Source of the DNA: Archivesica marissinica | Lineage: Eukaryota > Mollusca > Bivalvia > Venerida > Vesicomyidae | Assembly (NCBI GenBank): GCA_014843695.1 | Contig: CM026387.1 | Span: 74,241,791 to 74,305,790 of the forward strand | Direction of reading: 5' to 3' | DNA length: 64,000 bases | Shown: in pieces, positions 22,328-34,300 of the stretch | How the letters are laid out: every line of letters begins with the position of its first letter | How positions within the stretch are numbered: the first letter of the stretch is position 1 | Position numbers and translations under genes: made by a program | The notes under the pieces: model-generated | What the model saw: only the letters and a program-made list of their open reading frames with translations | Told to the model about the DNA's origin: nothing | Databases searched by the model: none

Positions 22328-25300
22328 GTAAGTGCAAATATGTATGTATGTTCCATTAATGTCAAACCCCTTGCAGGGGCCTAGACATGTTTTCCTGGGC
22401 ATGCTTAGCCGACCTAAGTGGTTAACCATTACTAAGCAATGTGTGTGAGGAGCCTTGCCTTGCTCAATGACACTATATACATACGTGGTCTGACCGAGTA
22501 TCAAACCCAGACCGTTCGATTCCAAATCCGACACTCTACCACTGATCCACAGATGCCACTAAAGTGGCAAAGTTATAAACAGCATAAATTGTAGGATTTC
22601 AATAACTTGGTGATGAGATAAGATGATGTGTCATTGCCCTCTACACATCTGGCCCTCCCCTCATCTGCTTTTAATTGTGAGGTATTCACACACCACTGTA
22701 TTGCTTCATTCACTTTATTTAACACAGATAGATAGTGTTGTAATGCCATTCTAACATTTAACACTTCAATTAATGGCTAATGAAATGTTGGCTTTCTATT
22801 ACTAAGCATGCCTGTCTTCACTGATATTCATAAAATATTCACCTTCTATGATTTCTATGGTAACTACCATATAAGGAAAGGACAATGATGACCCAGGCTC
22901 AAGATACATGTAGTAACGATTATCCGAACAGAAGGATATTTAAAACAATCGTAGCTTTTACATGTATATTATGTTTCCCAATATTTCTTTGCTTCAGAAA
23001 GTCCTGTTTGATTACATGTGCATTGTAGGTATGTGATCCCAAAACAGTGCCTGGAGTAAGACCCTGGTTCCAAAACAGTGCCTGGAGTAAGACCCTGGTT
23101 CCAAAACAGTGCCTGGAGTAAGACCCTGGTCCCAAAACAGTGCCTGGAGTAAGACCCTGGTCCCAAAACAGTGCCTGGAGTAAGACCCTGGTCCCAAAAC
23201 AGTGCCTGGAGTAAGACCCTGGTCCCAAAACAGTGCCTGGAGTAAGACCCTGGTCCCAAAACAGTGCCTGGAGTAAGACCCTGGTCCCAAAACAGTGTCT
23301 GGAGTAAGACCCTGGTCCCAAAACAGTGCCTGGAGTAAGACCCTGGTTCCAAACAGTGTCTGGAACAAGGCCATGGTCCCAAACAGTGTCTGGAGCAAGA
23401 CCCTGGTCCCAAACAGTGTCTGGAGCAAGACCCTGCCCCCAAACAGTGTCTGGAGCAAGACCCTGGTCCCACACAGTGTGTGGTGCAAGACCCTGGTCCC
23501 GATCAGTGTCTGGAGTAAGACCCTGGTCCCAAATAGTGTCTGGAGCAATGCCATGGTCCCAAACATTGTCTGGAGCAATACCATGGCCCCAAACAGTGTC
23601 TGGAGCAAGACCCTGGTCCCGATCAGTGTCTGGAGTAAGACCCTGGTCCCAAATAGTGTCTGGAGCAATACCATGGTCCCAAACATTGTCTGGAGCAATA
23701 CCATGGCCCCAAACAGTGTCTGGAGCAAGACCATGGTCCCAATCAGTGTCTGGAGTAAGACACTGGTCCCAAACAGTGTCTGGAGCAAGACCCTTGTCCC
23801 AAACATTGTCTGGAGTAAGACCCTGGTTCCAAACAGTGTCTGGAGCAAGACCATGGTCCCAAACAGTGTCTGGAGCAAGACCCTGGTCCCAATCAGTGTC
23901 TGGAGTAAGACCCTGGTCCCACTCAGTGTCTGGAGTAAGACCCTGGTCCCAAACAGTGTCTGGAGTAAGACCCTGGTTCAAAACAGTGTCTGGAACAAGA
24001 CCCTGGTCCCAAACAGTGTCTGGAGCAAGACCCTGGTCCCAATCAGTGTCTGGAGTAAGACCCTGGTTCCAAACAGTGTCTGGAACAAGGCCATGGTCCC
24101 AAACAGTGTCTGGAGCAAGACCCTGGTCCCAAACAGTGTCTGGAGCAAGACCCTGCCCCCAAACAGTGTCTGGAGCAAGACCCTGCCCCCAAACAGTGTC
24201 TGGAGCAAGACCCTGGTCCCACACAGTGTGTGGTGCAAGACCCTGGTCCCGATCAGTGTCTGGAGTAAGACCCTGGTCCCAAATAGTGTCTGGAGCAATG
24301 CCATGGTCCCAAACATTGTCTGGAGCAATACCATGGCCCCAAACAGTGTCTGGAGCAAGACCCTGGTCCCGATCAGTGTCTGGAGTAAGACCCTGGTCCC
24401 AAATAGTGTCTGGAGCAATACCATGGTCCCAAACATTGTCTGGAGCAATACCATGGCCCCAAACAGTGTCTGGAGCAAGACCATGGTCCCAATCAGTGTC
24501 TGGAGTAAGACACTGGTCCCAAACAGTGTCTGGAGCAAGACCCTTGTCCCAAACATTGTCTGGAGTAAGACCCTGGTTCCAAACAGTGTCTGGAGCAAGA
24601 CCATGGTCCCAAACAGTGTCTGGAGCAAGACCCTGGTCCCAATCAGTGTCTGGAGTAAGACCCTGGTCCCAATCAGTGTCTGGAGTAAGACCCTGGTCCC
24701 AATCAGTGTCTGGAGTAAGACCCTGGTTCAAAACAGTGTCTGGAACAAGACCCTGGTCCCAAACAGTGTCTGGAGCAAGACCCTGGTCCCAATCAGTGTC
24801 TGGAGTAAGACCCTGGTTCAAAACAGTGTCTGGAACAAGACCATGGTCCACAACTGTCTTGAAATAGACCCTTGTCCCGAAAACAGTGTTGGGGACATGA
24901 TCCTGGTCCCTTGCATTGTCTGCAACAGAACACTGATCCCCTACAGTGACTGGAACAAAACTCTGACCCCAAACTGGAACAGTACCCTGGTTCCTAATGT
25001 AACATTGTAGTAATACTCAGTCACAGTGTCTTGAACTGGGCACCAGACTCTCAGGTTTAATCCATACAATCATCATTATAGCACAGGATATAAACCTAGC
25101 ATGTAGACTCAGATGTGTTTTCCCCCTTCTTTTTCTCGAGGACAAAGCCCCTTTTATTCACATACAAGTACATAATTATACATAAATACATGTAATCATT
25201 ATTCATTAACATAAAACATATGACAATTATATGAGATGCAATTAACGGTAATCAATATTAGACTCTTTTATATATAAATACACATGATGATATACATACA

Positions 25301-28300
25301 TATTTATACATATTTATACATATTTATACATATATATACTGTTGTTTCTTTCTTGTTGTTGTTTGTTGTTGTTGTTTGTTTTGTTGTAATTCCCCAACCT
25401 CCACACGTAAATACTGTTGCATTACGTCAAAATCGAAATGTAAAATAGTATTGTGAATGATGAATATATCGCCTCAGAAATGCAAGTTAATTAATACAAT
25501 TGCCTTTGAAACAAAATGGTTCATATGGAAAAGTCGCAACAATATAAAACAGTATATATTGGGACAAAAAGTCTATTAAAACAAATGTTTATAATCAAAT
25601 AAAATGACAATGTAATGATCAAATTATTAATATGTTTGAAACGTATTTCGTACTATAACAAAAATATATCCATATACCTTTCTGTTGGCATCTGTTGGCA
25701 TTTTAGTGGTAACAGGTAGGCAAATGGTATGAGATACTAAGAATATTCATCTTTCACAGATGTGTGTTTTTCAACTGACTGAATCATCAAATTTGAATGA
25801 CTTCCAAAATGACCTTCAAAGTACACTGCTTCATTTATTTTATTACGTTTATTTATCGTCACTACCGGTTACCCATATGAGCGACGCCTCCTGAAGATAT
25901 TAGTCATTTTAGATTTTGGAGGATAGTGCAATGATACAGACAGGGACCCATTCCAGAATCTCTTCTGGTTCTTTTACGTGCACAGTGTACAGCACCGACA
26001 CGAGACCTTGGTTTAATGTCCCATCTGAAAGACTGTTAATTTTATTAGGGTCAGACGGGGGATCGAACCTGCGATCCCTGGATCAAACCTGCGATCCCTG
26101 GATTACCAATCCAGCGTGTTACCACTGGGCTATAGATCCGTCTGTACACTGCTTCATTTGTTTAATCCATCTATTATATATACAGGAGAACCTTGGCTCA
26201 ATATTTGAGAGGGATCAACATGTAACAAGTGCTTTGATTGGTCGTCTTGGACTGGAGCATGAGCTGGAAGGTCATATTGGGTGTGTCAACTGTCTTGAAT
26301 GGAATGAACAAGGAAGGTAACATACTGTTAATCGCTTTTGAGAACTATTTCATTGTGGTATATATATCAAGATTGAAAACTTGTACGGTTCCGGAGCAAC
26401 CAGGGTGAGGCTATTTAGAATTGTGACCATTAGAGATGTTATATACTGAGTCAAAAAAGAAACGATACCTGGTGTTTATGTGTCTATAATTTCAACATTT
26501 ATTAAGAAACTTCTTTGAAAATTCATAAGATGATAGTCCAACATGTTTGAAAGAGGAGCACATAAAGCATAATGAGCCTCCGAAACTGTCTGCTGCGTGA
26601 TGACGTAATTCGTCGGACAGGGGTCTAATGGAGTCAATACCGAGTATGGGCACCATTTGCGCCTCTCACTGCAATGCACCGCCGTCGCATCGAACGGAAG
26701 AGTGTCTGAATCTCTTGCTGGTCAATATTTGTCCACTCCTGACGCAAAACATCCCTCAGTTGGTTTAACGTTACCGGCTGACGTGGCGGTCTAACGTATC
26801 CCACAAATGTTCTATGGGTGACAAGTCTGGTGACAAAGCAGGCCACGGCAGGGTTTCAATATTGTTCTGCTCCAATAATGTGGTGGAAATCCGAGCAGTA
26901 TGACACCTGGCGTTGTCCTGTTGGAACAGTGTGACGTTTCTGTTGGCGTTAAAGAATGGCACAACAACTGGCGCAAGGATCTCATCACAGTACCGCTGGG
27001 CGTTTAAGTTCCCATCCACCACTAACAGTTCAGTGCGACTGCCGAAGGTGATACCGCCCCACGCCATAACGCTTCCACCCCCGAACAGATCGACCTGACG
27101 TACACATGCGTCGGCATAACGTTCACCGCGTCTGCGATATACCCGCTCTCTGCCATCCGCTCGACGCAAACAGAACCGCGATTCATCGCTAAACATCACC
27201 GAATTCCACTGTAGCCGAGTCCAGCAAGCACGTTCCGTCGTCCATTCCCGCCGTACGTCACGGTGACGTCGTGTCAGGATGGGTCCAACGTATGGCCGAT
27301 AGGCACGAATGCCACGTTCACCGAGCCTGTTCCTGACTGTTTGTGCACTGATGCGATTGTTGGTCATCCCAGGAGTAACGGCAGCTGTGTGCGTAGCAGG
27401 TAGGAACCGGTCATGTAAGTGTTACGTCCTAATGTGACGGTCCTGTTCACGCGTCATCACACGTGGTCGACCAGATCTTGGACGGTCGTCCACCGATCCA
27501 TGTGTTCGATAACGTCTAAGTAGATGTGTTATCGTGATCCGCGTAACCCCGAGTCGATTTGCGACGTCGCGCTGACGTAAACCGCCGTCAATCATGCCAA
27601 TGGCACGCATTCTCTGATTGCGGTTTAGCCTAGGTATTTTGTTAGAGGTAACAATGAATGCAATACCAGTACAATAAACCGGTTTTCCGATTTGTACATG
27701 TGTAGGAAGTTGTCTTTGTTGAGGAGCACGTGCAAATCGGCAATTCGGCGTTCCAGGATTATCGGGTGTTTATTTACTTGTGTTTAAGGTTGGCTGACGT
27801 TGCAATAAGATACCCGGTACTGATACGTAATAATATATTAAACCTTTCTATGGTTTTATCCGTTTTACGTCATTTTTAGTTTGGTATCGTTTCTTTTTTG
27901 ACTCGGTATAGATAAAAAAGTGCCACGTCTAAATTCTCAAGGATTGCGCTCATGATTAATTATCTCTGACTGGTTTATGAATATTTGTTTGCCTATGAAG
28001 TACATGTCTATTTAATGTGAAGCATTGAAGCATCTTAACCACTCGACTACTGACATGTCTTGATCGGCAATTGAATATGTGTGTTTTATGTTTATTTATC
28101 GTCGCTACCGGTTGCCCATATGAGCGACGCCTCCTGAAGAGATTAGTCATTTTAGATTTGTGGAGGATAGTGCAATGATACAGATAGAGACCCATTCCAG
28201 AGTCTCCTCTGGTTCTTTTACGTGCCGGTTTACAGCACCGACACAAGACCTGTTTAAAGTCCTATCTGAAAGACTGTTAATTTTATTAGGGTCAGACAGG

Positions 28301-31300
28301 GGATCGAACCTGCAGATCCATCTGTATGACCATTAGAGATGTTATCGATAGAAATTTTATCGGTGTAAATGTAACACCTCGGACCGGGAAGTATGGAGAT
28401 GGTACGGTGGTCGCCAGATCGGACAGGTGTGTTTTCTCCGGGTACTCCGGTTTCCTCCCACACATACGCTTTCATCCGCGCCAACGAGAGTGATTAATAT
28501 AAGTTGTTGGAACTTGCGTACGTAGCCGTGGAGAGAACAGAATGAAAAATGGACTATCCTAGCCAAAATAAATAAGATTATACATATTTCAAGTACATTC
28601 AAATTGTCTTGGGTTGCATTTAATTACCAAGACTCTCGGGTAATACTCGTTTTGTAACATGTACATACATACTTTAATAGTCAGGTCAATATACGAAATT
28701 TACCAAAATCTGACTTCCAGAAAGTTGTCAAATCCAAGATGGCCGCCGATTCTTTAAAATAGCTATAACTCCCTTACTATTTGCCCTAGAATGGTAATTT
28801 TGGTGTCTACACCCATGTTTTAGTGATCACGGAATTCACTGAGAACAGCGAAATTGACATTGGACAATCAGAACATCAGGAAATTCAAGATGGCGTCCAA
28901 GATGTCTGCCGATACATTAAAATACCTATACTATACAGTCAACGCTCTTTACAACGACATGCTTTATAACAGAATATTCTTTATTTCGACGAAATGTTTG
29001 GGCACAGAAGTACATATGTTTTCTTTTCTCCTATTCGTTACATCAAATTCTTTATAACAGCAAATTCCCTGGGAACTAACATGGTAGTTATAAAGAGAGT
29101 CCACTGTACACCCTATATGCATGCTTATGCCTCTTCCTCATCCTCTTCCGGGAAGGTATCCTGCTGGTTGTTGTACGGATTGTCACACGTTTCTAACTGG
29201 TATTGTCCACAAGCAGGCGTGCATGGTAGTCCATACACCCTGCAGCTACAGCGTGGTGTTCCACAGGCAGTTTTGCAGCTGCAATGCACCATCTTTAGGA
29301 GCTTGTCTGGAGCAGCATTCATATCCGTCATTACCGGTATCAAACGATTGTCTTCCAACTTGCAACCCCAATTCAACACGTCCATGTCACTCTCCTTCCC
29401 AATCCAGACCATTATATGGTAGTAATCTCTGAGAGAGTGGAGCTTGGTGGATGATTCAGTAGGTGGTAGACTTTCAGGTGTAACGAATGATGTCGACGAT
29501 ACAATTTTCTTGGTCAAGGTACTGTAGCGCAGAGATGCCAATGACTCGGTACCTTTTCCCCCGAACACGACAGCGATTGTCTTGGTACCAATGTCTCCAA
29601 TCACATCTGGCTGATGATTGGGATGGAGGAATTGATCAGCACTGGCTTGGATCACAGGGTTATCTTTAACAAGTTTTTGAAAGATTGACTTTTTCCCAAC
29701 CCCGAAAATCCGAGATGAATGAAAAGCAACTGGGAACATAGGCTATGTCCAAGGGCTGACATAAGACTATTGATGTGATACACCGTTGTAGCAGTCGACT
29801 TGTCCGATCGGAAGTAGAGGTCCTCACTATCTTGCTGGGCATAGTAAAGGAGCAGAACTAGGAGGTCCGTGCCTTCCCCTATCAATGTGGTAGAATGGTC
29901 AATAGATGCTTCAACTGCAGCTTTAACAATGTCTACGTCTGCATCACCAGGTGAATCCATGACACTGCATCCTCTTTGGCTCAGTTCACCACCAATGAGA
30001 TGTATCAGTCTCTGTTTGTTCACATCCCTTGAAAGAAATTCATCCTGTTTGCCTGTAAGCTCTGTCTCGGCGGTAAAGCTAATTACAAGGTGAACTTTCT
30101 GTCCCATGCGCCTTTGGTGGGTATTGTCTTTGATCGACGGACCGCCACCATATCCATCAAAGACCACAGTTGCTAGGCCATAATGCCGAATGGTGAAATC
30201 CGCATATGATTTCGCAATTGTACCATAACTGTTTCCCTTCTTCCATGGTACGCGGTGTAGTAGGGACCCTCCATCAAGGACGTAATGTTCAGTTCTAGGA
30301 ACAGATTCAGTACGAACTTCACTTGCTAATCCACTCAAGTGATCAGTGATGGCATGTGCTAGTTGCGGCTTGTCAGGCTTCCTAAACACATTTTTGGCCT
30401 CAAAAAGAGCAGGTGGGAATGGACTCAGCTCATATACCATAACATCCTCTAAGGAGTGTTCACCTGTTTTTGACACAAACCAGTAATCGCTGGAACAACA
30501 GCGCAGGGTCGATGACTCGATCTGGTGTAGCTGTGATGGCTGACACATCACCAAGTGTTACGGCTTTATCTTTCCGTTTGTACGTGAACGTGAAAGCTGG
30601 CTGGCCAGTCATATTTTCAATGATTTTCCTTCCAACAGACTCAAACTCATGAACATTCACTTTGTCATTCGTAACTACGCCATTGACTATATTCCGCAAG
30701 AAAGGGTCATCAGTGAAGGGAGAGCAGGATGTCAGCTTGGTACTGATCTTTTCTAGGTCCGATGTATCTCTCTTCATCCTGGTTTCGGTCAATTCTTTGT
30801 GTTGTTCGCTTGTGGTGTATGAAAGATCGTTAAGTTCCTGCATTGCGTTGTTATACTCGGCCGTGACAGGAGTTGACATGGTCCATTGTGATCTCTGGTC
30901 GTCTATCATCCAGCTACCACGTGTCAGTCCACCCGATGTCTTCAGCGACCTCATCAAGGTTTGTTCGATAACAAGATCTGAACTGAGGCCCGCCCAGTAC
31001 TGATTAGTGCGACGAATCACATGAAGACCATTGCAGAATTTGTGAAACACATCTGGGTGTGTGGTCTCCAGTTGCTCCATCTCCTAGACATAGAAGTGTG
31101 CCGATTTCAGATGACTGTAGTGGCCAGCTGCTGCAAATATCGGAAGACACTCGGAGACGGCGCTTAAATGCAGTAACCAAGACCCTGTTCGGTCTGCCAT
31201 GATCAATGCCCTTACAACTGCCAACATCTTCTGATAATTCAGCCACAACTGACTCGTCTTTGACCTCGCATAAAGTTCCGTCTTACGTTTGGCCAATTCT

Positions 31301-34300
31301 AGATTGATGGTTGCCATTGTGTCGGATGTAACAACACTTTCGAATGTCGTCTCACCTGTCAACAATGTAGAGTACATTTCCTCAGACTGTTCTACCAATG
31401 ATGCGAACTCTGGACTGTCATCGGCTATGTCTGATACAATCATGCGGTTGAGACATTTGTCTACAAGCAGATGCCCACGTAGCGCTCTTTGGACTGCCTT
31501 CCCTGTCATCATGTGAACTACTGGATTTTCACCATAGATCAGTTGCAGAATGTCTTGGAGTCCCGTACCGTTCATGAGAGATCCTACTGCGCCTAGCAAA
31601 TTCATGAGCGTGTGGAAGCAACCCAAGCGGAGCACTATTTCCTTCAGGTGGCTGTTCCGTGGTGCGGCTATGACAATCTCGCAAGCCTTCCAGTACAGGG
31701 GCTGGTCAAATGTTACTATGGCTGGGATGTTGTGTGTCGTTGCCTGCTTCCAAAGAAACTCCAATGTGGACAAAATACAGGTCTTGTCCCCAGAGTACAT
31801 GTCGATCATAGGTAGGTACACTACTGAAGACTGGCCTGGGTGGTCATGCCCCTGGTGAATAATGTACATCATACCTGGCCAATTTGGAGTTGCCTGTTTG
31901 AAGCTGAATGAAAGTTCCCATAACAAATCAACAGGTCCATCACATTTGTTGGGTTTTGGAAGTTCTTTAAACAGTATCTCGCGGCATGCATGTTTGGCAA
32001 AGCGATACTCAACAATGTCAATCCTTGTCTTCTCTGCATATCTCAGTTTTGAGATAGCTTGTCTCGGAATGCTCCGGTTTGCTTTTCGTCCTGGCGTCAA
32101 GGCAGCAATCATGCCCATCCCATGGAATGTGCCTTTTCCATCAATAGTGATAATATTGTGGTCGACGTTGTCGCCAGCGAATAGTACGGCCATATCTTGT
32201 GAATCAACATTCCTTGTCCCCTAAAACCTAGGTGTGGAGACCAAAAATTACCATTCTATGGTGTATAGTAAAGGAATTATAGATATTTTAATGTATCGGC
32301 GGCCATCTTGGACGCCATCTTGGATTTCCTGAAGTTCTGATTGTCCAATGTCAATTTCACTGTTCTCAGTGAATTCCTTGACCACTAAAACATGGGTGTA
32401 GACACCAACATTACCATTCTAGGGCAAATAGTAAGGGAGTTGTAGCTATTTTAAGGAATCGACGGCCATCTTGGACGCCATCTTGGATTTGGCAACTTTC
32501 CGGAAGTCGGATTTTGGTAGATGTTTAGTATGTTATTCTCCACATCGAATACAACAGTTAAAAAACGTTTTCTAGCAATTTTTTTGGGGTCAAACGGTAT
32601 ATTGACCTGACTATAATAGTTGCAGCTTTAACCCTTTCAACCCCACAGGCCTAAATAGGCTTATGAAAAGTGTAGATCCAGATGAGCCAGCTCGTAACGA
32701 GCCGTCTCATCAGGATCTGCACTTTTTTGCCAGTAATAATTATTACTATTTTTAGATAAAATTACCCATTTTGATAAATGAACTGGTCCAAAGGTAATTT
32801 TCTTATTAATTTATTGGTCTAAAAATAGCATGCACCAATCCATGTCAGTTACTTGGGGTTGAAAGAGTTAACAGGGTTCCAATATGTGTGAATTTTTGAC
32901 TGTGCCACTTCTGTCACTAATTGAAAAAAACTAGAACCAATTTGAAAAACTTGGAGCCAACTAAGAGCCATATACTAGTAGTTCACAGATAAATGTTTGA
33001 AGCCATGTATTTGATAAAACATGCTGCGCCAAAACAAAAAAAAACAAAAAATGTTGCGCCAAATATTTTCACCAATTCACAAAATTGAGCTCCAGTATTG
33101 TCAATTGTCGATCAACAGCGGGAACCATGCTTTAGTGCTTTCTACAATAGAGTTGTTCAGGGTTCCCGATGTCAATCAACAGCTTTAGTGCTTTCTACAA
33201 TAGAGTTGTTCAGGGTTCCAGATGTCGATCGCCAATGGGGAAAATATTTTGCTGTTTTTTTTTTGGCTTCAAATTTTATCTGTGAACTATAGTTTCAACT
33301 TTCAACAGAAATGGTGCAGACAAACAATTTCAGACAGAGGGTACTCTGAGTTGTTGGTGCTACACATGACATACATTTTCAGACAGAGGGTACTCTGAGT
33401 TGTTGGTGCTACACGGTACATACATTTTCAGACAGAGGGTACTCTGAGTTGTTGGCACTACACGGTACATACATTTTCATACAGAGGGTACTCTGAGTTG
33501 TTGGCACTACATGTGACATACATTTTCAGTTTGTTGGCGAGTGGATCTGATGATGTTCAGATTATCATCTGGGACCCATTCAGAAATAGAAAATTAACGA
33601 GTGTACAGACTGGACATCAAGGCAATATATTCTCAGTGAAGGTAAATGAATCAAGCATTTTGAATTTGTATGTAGACAGTAATATATTATTGACTTTATA
33701 TAAAGTTAATTGTAGCTTTAAAATTGTTTTGGAACGATTGGATTTACACTCACCACGAAATCAGTACCATGCACAGTCAATGAAACATTTAGTTTATACA
33801 AATTTATTTTAGCTCTATTGCGAAACAAGTTCTTACAACTTATATTAATCACTCTCGAGACCTCATTCCTGATTGAATCCATCGCCACGAGGGAGAGAGA
33901 AGAGGCAACGTGGAAATTAAATGCCTTGCCTAAGGGCACGATTGTAATGGCTCCAGCGGAACTCGAACTCCGGACCTTTCGCACCTGAAGCGAACGCACA
34001 TCCACTGCGCTATCACGACTTAAGCATATTTATCTAACTGTAGTCCGTAAGTAACCCCAATGTAATGCTTCCCCATTATACCTCTGCTTCATGAGATGAT
34101 AGTCATCTATATGAAACAGTTGGCAGTTTCTTACGGAGGTTGATGCACCAAGTACTGGTTAACTGCTGGAGCCTGCCCAGGTAAGGTGTTGTTAGGTAAA
34201 CTGCCTGTTGGTGATATAGCCCAAAATGGTCCCGGTACATGTTTAGTTTAGTTTATGCAATTTTTTGGGCTCGATTGCGAAACAAGTTCTTACATCTTAT

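Noticed and set aside
22920..25010. Overlapping long frames of 513-643 codons on both strands
   Set aside because: 30-base units with no stop in several frames; all are shadows of the minisatellite.
28854..29432. Plus-strand frames of 67-142 codons over the large-TIR transposon
   Set aside because: Antisense shadows of the decayed minus-strand gene and of the terminal inverted repeat.
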